Origin: Polaromonas sp.
GTDB taxonomy: Bacteria; Pseudomonadota; Gammaproteobacteria; Burkholderiales; Burkholderiaceae_C
DNA length: 19,709 nucleotides
Assembly (NCBI GenBank): GCA_026786065.1
Contig: JAJAYS010000203.1
Span: 1-19,709 of the forward strand
Direction of reading: 5' to 3'
Under the pieces are notes generated by a model. It made no database searches. It saw only the letters and a list, made by a program, of their open reading frames with translations, and was not told the DNA's origin. The position numbers and the translations under genes are program-made. Shown here piece after piece: positions 1-7,893 of this stretch; position 1 is the first letter of the stretch, and the number at the start of each line of letters is the position of its first letter.

Positions 1-3000
1 GCCCAGACCCATGCTGATCACGTCGTTGCCGTCGTCGCCGAACAGGAAGTCGTCTCCGCCAAGGTTGGTGATGATGTCGTCGCCGGCGCCGCCGTGAACC
101 TTGTCGGCCTCGTAGCCGCCGTCGAGCCGGTCGTTGCCGCCGTCACCCCACAGCGTGTCGATGCCGAGGCCGCCGATCAGCGTGTCTCTTTCTTCCGAGC
201 CGCCAAGCACCACGTGCTGGCCGCCATTGAATTGCAGGAAGTCGCTGTCGCCATCGTTATCTGTGTCACGGCGAATAAACAGCGGCCTCAGCAGGCTGCC
301 ACCGGTCGGGTCTTCTCCAATCTGCACCGCCTTGATAATTTCAAGGATGTAGTCGGGCATGTTGAACAGGTCGCCTGACAGATGCCCCTGGCCCACCTGG
401 CCAAGGTCGGTGTTGCGCATGACCAGTTCGGCAAAGCTGTTGGCTTCGAGCTCGTTCAGCAGGTTCATGCCCTGGGTGCGGCTGAGGTAGTAGAAGCGGT
501 CGCCGTTTTGCAGCAACTCCATCTGCGCTTCAAAAACAAAGTTGAAGGTGGCGCCCAGCATGCCGCCAAACTCCTGCTTTTCTTCGGCCAGGCCGCCAAT
601 CCAGAAATCGACGGCGTTCAGACCGCCCAGCGTCCCGCCGGCATAGACGCCGGTTGCATTCAGGAAGTTCATGCGGTCCGCATTGGCGGTGGGCGTTTCG
701 CCGGCCGCGCCATACACCAGCGTTATTGCAGCGTCACGCCGTGCTTCATTTGTGGTGGCGGCGATGACGCTGCTGTGCGTGCCGTAGGCGGCAATGAAGT
801 TGATGACCGACAGGGGATTCTTCATGTGGGTCGAAAAATCGAGCCAGCTGGTATAGGGCGTCAGGCGCGAGTCACCTGTCATGCCAAAGAACTGCGCGCG
901 GGCTTCGTTAAAGGTCGGCACACCGGTGTCACGGCCGCGAGCGATATTGAGCGCGCCCAGGTCAAGCGGCAGGCCCACCAGGTTGTTGCGCAGCGCTTCG
1001 GTCACGAACTCGTCGATCTCGCTGCCGACTTGACGTGTCATGCCACGAATGATCTGGCCCGACGCTACGGCTGCTGAAACGGCGCCGTTCTGGTCAAACA
1101 AAACAGGATTCAGAAAGGCTTCGATCAGCCCGATTTGCTCGGCACCGGGGGCTCCCACGATCTGGTTGGTCGCAGTAAGGCGATCTACTGTCTCGGTCAG
1201 CATCGAGTGGCCGAAACGGTACACGACATGCGCGAACTCGGCGACGATGGCGGGGTTGAGATCCGGCGAGGCAGTGAAAACGAAGGGGTTGATGGCGGGT
1301 TGCGCCTTGCGTGCAAACTCTTCGAAAACCAGGTGCTGATATTGCATTTCCGTGACGAACTTTGCAGCCTGGAACAGGCGCTCGCCGTCCCAGTTCAGCG
1401 CGGCGATGCCGGCTGCATCGGTTGGAATCTGGGAGAGGGCGGTCAGATCGGTGGCGAGCCACTCGTTGATTACAGCCAGGTCTCCGCTGGCCAGAATGGT
1501 CAGCTTGTTGGCTTCGACAAGCCGGTTGTGCTCGGCATGAAAAATCGTGTGAACCGTGGTCAGGCCAATGTTTTCATTGCCCCGGCCGTCGCCGGTAACG
1601 TAGTGGCGCTCAAGCAGTTCGTTGTCGTAGGTGCCAGCCGGCTGAACTTGCGCCGCAGTGCCAACGAGGGTGTCAAGGTCGGCGGTTTTGGCGACTCTCG
1701 GCGTGGCCGGATTGCCGTCGTGGTCAAAATAGCCGGGCGCCGCGTTGTGCGCAATGTCGTCGAGAAAAGCGTGGTGGGTGCGCAGGGCCAGTGCGGTTCC
1801 AACCGGCGCCGTTGGTGAGCCTTCCAGCACGAGGTCGTCGCCGGTATTGGCAACGCCATCGGCGCCTACGCCGATGATCAGCTGGGCGAAGCCATTAACT
1901 CCGGGGATGAATTTTCCGTAAGCATCGGTGCGCAGCAGCGGCACGTTGAGGACGTCGAAATCGTTCAGTTCGATGCCGAGTTTGTCTCTAGCCTGGAGCT
2001 TGATTTCGCCCCAGTTGGCGATGCCGCCGTTGGCGCCGTCGATCAGGTGCCCGGTGTTGGCCGGCTTGCCATCGACCATTTTGTATTCACGCAAAAACAC
2101 CTGGTGCGAGGCGTTCGAGGTGTAGGTCTGGTTCTGGTCGATGAAGGGCGTGGTGGTGTTAATGGTTTCATGCGTCTGGTCGTCGGCCGTGCCCATCACG
2201 CCATCGGCACCAGCTGTGGTGACGGTCGCAGCGCGGGGCAGCGCCATGAAGTTTGGGCCGCCCGGCACGTACAGCGGGTCATCGGGCTGCAGCGGGATGT
2301 AAACCGTGCCATTGCCGCCTTTGGGGATCAGGTCGAGCCCGTGACTAAAGAACTGGCCGAATACCGTCATCCAGCCGTTGAAGGGTGGCGACAAACCGAT
2401 GTCTGGTGACTGATTCAGGATGGCGATGCTGCCATTGGGCGAGATCTCCAGGCCCAGTGTGCCCGGCAGATTGGCGGCGGTGGTTGCGGCCAGCGTCGCT
2501 GCGTTCTGCGCGGCGAGCAGCGTGGTTGCCGCCTCCTGGTTGCTCGAAATGGCTGCCACGAGGGTGCCCGCCGCCGTGACAGCATCGGCTTGGGCCGCAT
2601 CGATGACCAACGGGTCCCCACCAACCACGGCCACGGCCACGGCCCAAGCGGCATCTGCGGCTGCTAGTTCAGTTTGTGCCAGCGCCAGGTCGTCTGCGGT
2701 CACTGCGGCGTCGGCTGCTCTGGCGGTCACCATGTCCATGGCGGCTTTGGCCGCTGCAAAGGCATTCAGAATGGCTTGTGTATCGCCGTAGGGGTCAGGG
2801 GACCCGGCCAGCTCAAGGGCTTTGAAGACGGCTGAAAAATTGCCAACCGTCTGGTCGGAAATCAGGTTACTGATGATGCGCGGATCGGCGTCGGCCACGC
2901 TGGTGTGGGTGGCGTAGTTGGTGTTGGTGATGGTGGGCGCACCGGAGCCAGATGGGCCAAGCGGCATGGTGTCGCCATCGGCGTCATTTAGGAAGACTGG

Positions 3001-3240
3001 TGTCAGCAGGCGCGGTATCACCTGGTCGGCGGCACCGGACAGGCTTTGCCCCGGCAGCAGGTTGTTGAAACTGCCGTCCACCGTGCGCAAGCCGGCGGGA
3101 AGCAGCGGGCTGACCGCGGTGCCGTCAAGATTCAGCAATTGCCCGGTCACCACATGCCGTTCAGCGATCTTGATCTGCTCCAGAATTTTGAGCAGATCGG
3201 CAAGGTTGACGGTGAAGTTGCTGGGTTTTGTGGTGGCCAT
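1..3240 (-). CDS. Animal-type heme peroxidase with RTX calcium-binding repeats (partial, C-terminus off the left edge)
   Basis: The frame is open for 1080 residues from ATG 3240 to the window edge. GGGGAG at 3250-3255, nine bases upstream, supports the start. The N-terminus (GLRTVDGSFNNLLPGQS, about residues 51-67) is typical of large bacterial peroxidase-family proteins. The peroxidase core follows in canonical order: distal FGQFFSHGLD (Q296, H300), a calcium-loop-like TPFIDQN (364-370), GDGRGNE with catalytic R553 and E556 followed by HAEHNRL (568-574), proximal EFAHVVYRFGHS with H678, and ALNIARGRDTGVP (763-775). Residues 161-260 are alanine-rich (39 of 100). From about residue 1011 glycine/aspartate RTX repeats begin (GGSEERDTLIGG, GGAGDDIITNL, FGDDGNDVI). 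RTX proteins are normally exported by type I secretion using a C-terminal signal, which lies outside the window. Known relatives include Mn(II)-oxidising MopA-type peroxidases, but the substrate here cannot be read from sequence. No secretion genes are seen nearby. Confidence 0.93.
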   Translation of the reverse strand, partial: MATTKPSNFTVNLADLLKILEQIKIAERHVVTGQLLNLDGTAVSPLLPAGLRTVDGSFNNLLPGQSLSGAADQVIPRLLTPVFLNDADGDTMPLGPSGSGAPTITNTNYATHTSVADADPRIISNLISDQTVGNFSAVFKALELAGSPDPYGDTQAILNAFAAAKAAMDMVTARAADAAVTADDLALAQTELAAADAAWAVAVAVVGGDPLVIDAAQADAVTAAGTLVAAISSNQEAATTLLAAQNAATLAATTAANLPGTLGLEISPNGSIAILNQSPDIGLSPPFNGWMTVFGQFFSHGLDLIPKGGNGTVYIPLQPDDPLYVPGGPNFMALPRAATVTTAGADGVMGTADDQTHETINTTTPFIDQNQTYTSNASHQVFLREYKMVDGKPANTGHLIDGANGGIANWGEIKLQARDKLGIELNDFDVLNVPLLRTDAYGKFIPGVNGFAQLIIGVGADGVANTGDDLVLEGSPTAPVGTALALRTHHAFLDDIAHNAAPGYFDHDGNPATPRVAKTADLDTLVGTAAQVQPAGTYDNELLERHYVTGDGRGNENIGLTTVHTIFHAEHNRLVEANKLTILASGDLAVINEWLATDLTALSQIPTDAAGIAALNWDGERLFQAAKFVTEMQYQHLVFEEFARKAQPAINPFVFTASPDLNPAIVAEFAHVVYRFGHSMLTETVDRLTATNQIVGAPGAEQIGLIEAFLNPVLFDQNGAVSAAVASGQIIRGMTRQVGSEIDEFVTEALRNNLVGLPLDLGALNIARGRDTGVPTFNEARAQFFGMTGDSRLTPYTSWLDFSTHMKNPLSVINFIAAYGTHSSVIAATTNEARRDAAITLVYGAAGETPTANADRMNFLNATGVYAGGTLGGLNAVDFWIGGLAEEKQEFGGMLGATFNFVFEAQMELLQNGDRFYYLSRTQGMNLLNELEANSFAELVMRNTDLGQVGQGHLSGDLFNMPDYILEIIKAVQIGEDPTGGSLLRPLFIRRDTDNDGDSDFLQFNGGQHVVLGGSEERDTLIGGLGIDTLWGDGGNDRLDGGYEADKVHGGAGDDIITNLGGDDFLFGDDGNDVISMGLG

Positions 3241-3249
3241 GATCGTTAA

Positions 3250-3255
3250 CTCCCC
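3250..3255 (-). promoter_or_regulatory. Ribosome binding site of the heme peroxidase gene
   Basis: GGGGAG on the minus strand, nine bases before the ATG at 3240. It fixes the start of the peroxidase, whose N-terminus also matches the family's usual beginning. Confidence 0.7.
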
Positions 3256-3351
3256 GAGGTTTGTTTAGAAGAAGCGAATGAAAAGTACGGAAAACAAATG
3301 AATAAAAGAAACGGACAAAACTGGAAAATTTGGTGGGTGACGGGTGCCCGG

Positions 3352-3654
3352 TTAATGCAGCACGCGCCGCGTTTTCCCGACGAGAGGGACCCGCAGCCTG
3401 GACGGCAGGTCGGCTGAGTGACGCGGCAGCGCGCTGTGCTGACGGCCTGAGCGGGGGTCTTGCGTTCGTGTGGAAACCGGGACAACAGCAAGTTCCAGGT
3501 CTAAGGCCGGAGCCGCCCCGGCGCCGGTATGGACCCCGGTTCGTTCGCCCGGCACGGCCGGCACAATCAAAGACTGAGTCGGGAGACCCGGTACCTGAAC
3601 GGTGTCTTCAGGCCAGACTGGAACTTCGGGCCGGGTTGAGCGTTTCGATACCAT
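3352..3654 (-). CDS. Possible small hypothetical protein (100 aa) upstream of the peroxidase
   Basis: I do not recognise this product. The case for it is a very good Shine-Dalgarno, AAAGGAG at 3660-3666, five bases before ATG 3654, in a stretch with no competing gene. It would lie 111 bp upstream of the peroxidase on the same strand, so the two could be co-transcribed. The first ~60 residues are rich in Val and Pro (EVPVWPEDTVQVPGLP, SLIVPAVPGE). The last ~40 are rich in Arg, Ser and His and look less protein-like. There is no signal peptide, membrane segment or known motif. An in-frame ATG at 3732 would add 26 residues but has no visible ribosome site. It may be a genuine small gene, a decayed gene that kept its start, or a chance ORF. 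Confidence 0.33.
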   Translation of the reverse strand: MVSKRSTRPEVPVWPEDTVQVPGLPTQSLIVPAVPGERTGVHTGAGAAPALDLELAVVPVSTRTQDPRSGRQHSALPRHSADLPSRLRVPLVGKTRRVLH

Positions 3655-3659
3655 CTGTG

Positions 3660-3666
3660 CTCCTTT
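3660..3666 (-). promoter_or_regulatory. Strong Shine-Dalgarno in front of the small ORF
   Basis: AAAGGAG on the minus strand, followed by CACAG and ATG 3654. This is one of the best ribosome sites in the window and the main reason to take the small ORF seriously. Confidence 0.45.
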
Positions 3667-4505
3667 GTTGTGCTGGCTGCCCGGCCGTTGCGGGCTGCGC
3701 TGCGTCTGGTTTCTGCTGCCATCACGACTCATCCGGAATCCGGCGGCGCTGGGGTCTTTTGTGTCCCGTCGCGCTGCTGGCCCGGTGCCTCTAGCGAAGC
3801 TCCGTTGCGAGGCATTTGCCTGAGCAGCGGGTCACTTCGCTAGTTGGGCCTCAGTGTGTTTGGGCGACCAAAAGCCAACAATCCCGCGACAGAGCTACCC
3901 AGTTGCGCGAGTTTCAAAGAGTTACACAGGGTAGAACAGGTAAAAAGTGGGTGAACACTTTCGTCCGGATCGCTGAAAGTAGGCGTCGATGCGGAAAGTC
4001 ACACAAAACACATTTGCTACTTTTTGTGTATATGAAACTATATGTGTTTTATGTATTGAATAGTAATAATTTGGTGGCCAACGAAGGGCGCGCGTCCGCA
4101 TTGGCGGTTTCGCAGACACGCGCTTGCCGACGCTTTATTTGCGGGGCACAAAGCGGTCGGAAAAGGAGGCTGGCGGAGGGACTCTGGCGGAGGGAGTTTG
4201 GTGTGATTTGACCGGCGGGACGCCGAAACCACGCGGGTGACCAGCGCGCTGACAGCGTGCGTCACGGGCGCGCAACCTTGGGAGCCGCTTGGCCCTTTGG
4301 TCTGTGGACGCCACGGTTGCGCGAGAGCGCGGGCGTAGCCCCAGGGACCCTCTGCGTAACTCTGGCGGAACTGTGGCAGTCGGGTCAGGATGCGCCACAA
4401 GGCGTCTTTTTGCAGCCAACAGCCGGGCTATTGGCAAGAAAAGCGACGCGGTAGCGCGCCCGAGCCCGGCCGATCACAGACCGCAGGGAGTTATGCAGAG
4501 AGCCG
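3667..4505. other. Non-coding stretch between otsA and the peroxidase side
   Basis: I find no convincing gene here on either strand. The open frames lack ribosome sites and read as Arg/Pro/Ala-rich shadow protein, and no tRNA-like fold is apparent. Visible contents are an AT-rich island with related inverted repeats (4001-4054) and a short direct repeat, CTGGCGGAGGGA, at 4170-4181 and 4184-4195. Since otsA ends at 4506 and the peroxidase starts at 3240, both on minus, this stretch should hold the peroxidase promoter and the end of the trehalose transcript. I see no convincing intrinsic terminator just below 4506. Confidence 0.6.
4001..4054. promoter_or_regulatory. AT-rich island with nested inverted repeats (candidate operator/promoter)
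   Basis: ACACAAAACACAT (4001-4013) is matched in inverted orientation by ATGTGTTTTATGT (4042-4054) at 12 of 13 positions. ACACAAAA (4001-4008) also has an exact inverted partner, TTTTGTGT, at 4022-4029. TATATG is repeated directly at 4029-4034 and 4039-4044, ten bases apart, about one helical turn. The island is sharply more AT-rich than its surroundings. This suggests repeated half-sites for a DNA-binding regulator over a promoter, but no convincing -35/-10 pair is seen and the controlled gene is unknown. The peroxidase side is the likely target. Confidence 0.35.
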
Positions 4506-5891
4506 CTAGGCGTTCACCGGCGCGTCCGCCAGAGCCTGCAAAAAGCTGCGGCGCCACCAGTGGACGTCCTGCAGGCGAATCTGCGCCAGCAGCCGCTGGT
4601 GGCGCATCTGGCGCTCGGCCAGCGGCATTTGCAAGGCCTGCTGAATGGTATCGGCGGTGCCGTCGGTGTCGTACGGGTTCACAAGCAAGGCATCTTTCAG
4701 CCGCTCGGCCGCGCCGGCGAAACGCGACAGCACCAGCACCCCGGGATCGGCCGGGTCTTGCGCAGCAATGAACTCCTTGGCGACGAGATTCATGCCGTCC
4801 CGCAGCGGCGTCACCAGGGCGACTCGCGCGACGCGGTAAAGCCCCGGTAACCGTTTGCGCGACACATTGCGGTGGATATAGCGCACGGGCATCCAGTCGA
4901 GCTCGCCGAAATCGCCGTTGATGGCGCCGCAAAGGCTTTCAAGCTCCTGCTTCAGATCGTTGTAGGTGCCCATGTCTTCGCGGCTCGGCGAAGCGATCTG
5001 GATCAGCACCGTACTGTTGAGGTTCTCGGGGTACTTTTTCAGCAGGGCCTTGAAGGCGCGCAGGCGCTGCGGCAAACCCTTCGAATAATCGAGCCGCTCG
5101 ACGCCCAGCAGAAGCTTGCGGCGGGAGTATTCGGTTTTGATGCGCTCGTACATATCGTCGGCGTCTTTGGCATGGGTCAGCGCGGCAAATTCATCGACAT
5201 CAATGCCGATCGGGAAAGCACCCGCCTCGACACTTCGGCCAAAAGCCCGAAAGCGCTGCCCGCCCAGAGCCTCGGCACTGGCCTCGGCCTGCACATAGCG
5301 CGAAAAGTTTTCAAGATCGGCGTCGGCCTGAAACCCGATCAGGTCATAGGCGAAAAGGGCGCGCATCAGCCACTCGTGCTGCGGGATGGCCGCCAGCACC
5401 TGCCGGGGCGGCAAAGGAATGTGCAGAAAAAAGCCAATCCGGTTTTTGCACCCCATCGCACGCAGCTCAGCCGCCAGCGGGATCAGGTGGTAGTCGTGAA
5501 CCCAAATAGTGTCGTCCGACTTGATGTGCGGAAGCAGCTTGCGGGCGAACAGCTGGTTGACCCGGCGGTAGGTGTGGATGTGGCCAGCGTCAAAGCGCGC
5601 CAGATCGAGCCGATAGTGAAACACCGGCCACAGCACGCCGTTGCTGTAGCCGAGGTAGTAGCCGGCGTGGTCGTCTTCGGACAAATCCACCGTGACCAGC
5701 TTCACACCCGCGGCTTGGTGGACGTGGACTTCGCCTTCACCCGTCGCACCGCCGGGGACCACGGTTCCGCTCCAGCCGAACCACATGCCGCCAGTAGCAG
5801 CAAGCGAATCCCCAAGCGCCACCGCCAGGCCGCCGGCAGCGCCCTTGCGCGGGTCGGCAACGCGGTTTGAAACGACGACCAGACGGCTCAT
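4506..5891 (-). CDS. otsA: Trehalose-6-phosphate synthase
   Basis: Cytosolic GT20 enzyme that transfers glucose from UDP-glucose to glucose-6-phosphate, giving trehalose-6-phosphate. The 461 residues align end to end with E. coli OtsA (about 470 aa). [10 protein letters not shown] is identical at the N-terminus and fixes the start despite a weak ribosome site. Recognisable blocks are GGLAV (20-24), WFGWSG (37-42), [13 protein letters not shown] (85-97), [11 protein letters not shown] (129-139, D133), [10 protein letters not shown] (153-162), [13 protein letters not shown] (264-276; R266 and K271 at the phosphate-binding site) and [14 protein letters not shown] (361-374; D365, E373). It is the last gene of the otsB-GH15-otsA cluster, 139 bp after the GH15 gene. 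That gap holds a GC-rich hairpin repeat. The residues needed for catalysis appear intact. Confidence 0.97.
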   Translation of the reverse strand: MSRLVVVSNRVADPRKGAAGGLAVALGDSLAATGGMWFGWSGTVVPGGATGEGEVHVHQAAGVKLVTVDLSEDDHAGYYLGYSNGVLWPVFHYRLDLARFDAGHIHTYRRVNQLFARKLLPHIKSDDTIWVHDYHLIPLAAELRAMGCKNRIGFFLHIPLPPRQVLAAIPQHEWLMRALFAYDLIGFQADADLENFSRYVQAEASAEALGGQRFRAFGRSVEAGAFPIGIDVDEFAALTHAKDADDMYERIKTEYSRRKLLLGVERLDYSKGLPQRLRAFKALLKKYPENLNSTVLIQIASPSREDMGTYNDLKQELESLCGAINGDFGELDWMPVRYIHRNVSRKRLPGLYRVARVALVTPLRDGMNLVAKEFIAAQDPADPGVLVLSRFAGAAERLKDALLVNPYDTDGTADTIQQALQMPLAERQMRHQRLLAQIRLQDVHWWRRSFLQALADAPVNA

Positions 5892-5979
5892 AAAAGACTT
5901 TCAGGTGACCTCACAAAAACCCCGGCGACCAAAATCCAGCAAAGCCCGCCGAACCCGCTCCGCCGGGCCGCAGGCGCCG

Positions 5980-6000
5980 CCCCCTGCAAGGGGGGAGGGA
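5980..6000. repeat. GC-rich hairpin repeat between the GH15 gene and otsA
   Basis: CCCCCT-GCA-AGGGGG (5980-5994) forms a six-pair stem with a three-base loop and is followed by GGAGGGA. From memory, similar C-rich palindromes recur between genes in Comamonadaceae. It lies in the 139-bp gap inside the trehalose cluster. No T-tract follows on either strand, so it is not a typical intrinsic terminator, but it could stabilise mRNA ends or shift the otsA level relative to the upstream genes. Confidence 0.5.
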
Positions 6001-6030
6001 GCGACACGCAGTGCGCGACAACGGAGGTGT

Positions 6031-7893
6031 TCATACCTGCGAATCCCAAGGCGCCGACAGCCGTACCGCTGCATTGATGATGCCCACCATCGAATAGGTC
6101 TGCGGAAAGTTGCCCCACATCTCGCCGGTGGACGCGTGGGTGTCCTCAGACAGCAGACCGAGGTGGTTGCGGGCGGCCAGCATCGCCGAAAAAATCTCCC
6201 GGGCCTGTTCCTTGCGGCCAATGCGGGCCAGCGCGTCGATGCGCCAGAACGTGCAAATGTTGAAAGCGGTTTCGGGCTTGCCGAAGTCGTCGGGCGCTTC
6301 GTAGCGGCGCATGAACGGCCCGTCGCACAGATGCGTCTCCAGCGCGTCGACGGTCAATATGAAGCGCGGATCCCTGGGATCTATAAAGCCGACTTCGATC
6401 ATCAGCAGCACGCTGGCATCGAGGTCCCGGCCGCCAAAACTCTCGACGAAAGCCTGCCGCTCCTCGGACCACGACTCCGCCAGAATGCGCTGCTTCATCG
6501 TCCAGGCGTGGCGTTGCCAATAAACCTCGCGCTCTGGCAGGCCCAGTACCTTGGCGATCTTCCCGAGCCGGTTGCAGGCGGCCCAACACATCAGCGCAGA
6601 CGAGGTATGCACCCGCGCGCGGGTGCGCAACTCCCACATGCCGGCGTCGGGCTTGTCGTAGGTGCGTACCGCCTGTTCACCAACCTTTTCGAGCTGGGTG
6701 AATTCGGCCAGCCCGGCGCGGTGCAGCAGCCGCTCGTCGTGAAAGGCCTGCGCCGCGCCCAGCACCACATTGCCGTACACATCGTGCTGGAAATGCTCCT
6801 GCGCCTGGTTGCCGACCCGCACCGGACCCATGCCGCGGTAGCCAGCGAGGTGGGTCAGCACCGACTCGGGCATTTCGCGCTCGAGACCGATTCCGTACAG
6901 CGGCTGGATGTGCCCGCCCTTGGCATCGACCACCACGTTGCTGAGCCAGCGCAAGTAGTCTTCGAGGGTGCCGGTTTCAGACAGGCTGTTGAGCGCGCGA
7001 ATCACAAAAAAGGCGTCGCGCAACCAGCAGTAGCGGTAGTCCCAGTTGCGCTGCGTGCCGGGCGCTTCGGGGATGCTGGTGGTCATCGCGGCAACGATGG
7101 CGCCGGTGTCTTCAAACAGGGAAAGCTTCAGTGTGATGGCCGCGCGGATCACCGCCGACTGCCATTCCAGCGGGATGTGCAGGCTCTGACAGTACTTGCG
7201 CCAATAAAAAATGGTTTCCTGCTCAAAGCTGCGTGCAGTTTCGGCAATGCCGCCCACCAGGCTTTCGTCGGCGCCGAGCAAAAAATTGTGCTCGCGTGTC
7301 AGCACAAACGGCTGTCCGGACAGGATGTGCGCGATCGGAGCGTCGGTGTTCAGGCGCAGCGTGAGGTCGTCGCCGACAAAGCGCAGGTGGTTGCTGCCCT
7401 GCGTCACCAGCGGCCTGCGCCGGCCCCAGTCGAAGCGCACGTCGAGGACCACGCGGATGCGCGGCGCGCCGTGGACTGGCTTGACGCGGCGCACCAGCGT
7501 CATCGGCCTGAAAAACCGCGCGCGTGAAAAAAAGCGCGGCGCGAAATCGGTGATCTGGATCGACTGCCCGGACTTGTCGATCAACTCGGTACGCAATACG
7601 GCGGTGTTGGGTTCATACCATTGGCGCGATTCGGCGAAGTCCTCGATTTCGATGCCGAACGCGCTCGACGAGTCGGCCTGGATGTCGCTGGAATGGGCGC
7701 CGGAGTCGGGCGTTTGTCCGTGTTGCAGCAGCGCGTTGAAAACCGGGTCGCCGTCGAAGCGCGGCAGGCAGCACCAGACTATGCGCCCGCGCCGGTCGAT
7801 CAGCGCGCTGAAGGCGCAGTTGCCGATGACGCCCATCGCCAGCGAAGGCGGCTCGGTCGGGCCGAAGCGTTCGGCGCTGTCGTGGGCGCTCAC
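6031..7893 (-). CDS. Glycoside hydrolase family 15 (glucoamylase/trehalase-like)
   Basis: A 620-residue hydrolase with the GH15 layout: N-terminal beta-sandwich (about 15-230) beginning VIGNCAFSALIDRRGRIVWC, then an (alpha/alpha)6 barrel (about 240-610). Barrel motifs include NWDYRYCWLRDA (283-294), GNQAQEHFQHDVYG (361-374), DAGMWELR (416-423) with likely general acid E421, and TGEMWGNFPQTYS (589-601) with likely base E591. No signal peptide is seen, so it should be cytosolic. GH15 includes glucoamylases and bacterial trehalases. Its place between otsB and otsA suggests trehalose or an alpha-glucan as substrate, which is inference. The start is GTG at 7893, overlapping the otsB stop as GTGA, so translation is probably coupled. 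ATG 7836 (Met20) would cut into the first conserved block. Confidence 0.93.
   Translation of the reverse strand: MSAHDSAERFGPTEPPSLAMGVIGNCAFSALIDRRGRIVWCCLPRFDGDPVFNALLQHGQTPDSGAHSSDIQADSSSAFGIEIEDFAESRQWYEPNTAVLRTELIDKSGQSIQITDFAPRFFSRARFFRPMTLVRRVKPVHGAPRIRVVLDVRFDWGRRRPLVTQGSNHLRFVGDDLTLRLNTDAPIAHILSGQPFVLTREHNFLLGADESLVGGIAETARSFEQETIFYWRKYCQSLHIPLEWQSAVIRAAITLKLSLFEDTGAIVAAMTTSIPEAPGTQRNWDYRYCWLRDAFFVIRALNSLSETGTLEDYLRWLSNVVVDAKGGHIQPLYGIGLEREMPESVLTHLAGYRGMGPVRVGNQAQEHFQHDVYGNVVLGAAQAFHDERLLHRAGLAEFTQLEKVGEQAVRTYDKPDAGMWELRTRARVHTSSALMCWAACNRLGKIAKVLGLPEREVYWQRHAWTMKQRILAESWSEERQAFVESFGGRDLDASVLLMIEVGFIDPRDPRFILTVDALETHLCDGPFMRRYEAPDDFGKPETAFNICTFWRIDALARIGRKEQAREIFSAMLAARNHLGLLSEDTHASTGEMWGNFPQTYSMVGIINAAVRLSAPWDSQV

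Noticed and set aside
382..1077. Plus-strand open frame opposite the peroxidase
   Set aside because: The minus frame contains the ordered catalytic motifs of a heme peroxidase, so this is a codon-bias shadow.
3481..3494. The 14-base string ACAACAGCAAGTTC also occurs near 13402-13415
   Set aside because: No similarity extends beyond the shared string, and one copy is in the yciA/exporter spacer with no related context; probably chance.
3330..3794. Plus-strand open frame in the gene-poor gap
   Set aside because: It has no ribosome site and a Cys/Arg/Pro-rich composition. The minus-strand small ORF over the same DNA has much better start signals.
4170..4195. Direct repeat CTGGCGGAGGGA, two copies two bases apart
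   Set aside because: Two short copies in G-rich DNA with no nearby signal; chance or slippage is enough to explain it.
4032..4211. Possible 59-codon plus-strand gene starting MKLYVFYVLNSNN inside the AT-rich island
   Set aside because: There is no Shine-Dalgarno, and after the AT-rich start the composition turns into Arg/Ala-rich shadow sequence.
3241..4505. CRISPR array, tRNA or insertion sequence in the gap
   Set aside because: No regular direct repeats with spacers, no cloverleaf-like sequence and no transposase fragment or paired terminal repeats were found.
4872..5870. Plus-strand open frame opposite otsA
   Set aside because: OtsA is conserved end to end on the minus strand; the antisense frame has no motif or ribosome site.
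5692..7527. Long plus-strand open frame (611 codons) opposite the otsA start and the GH15 gene
   Set aside because: It is the antisense shadow of two well-conserved genes in GC-rich DNA. Its product is Arg/Gln/His/Ala-rich with no family motif and it lacks a ribosome site.
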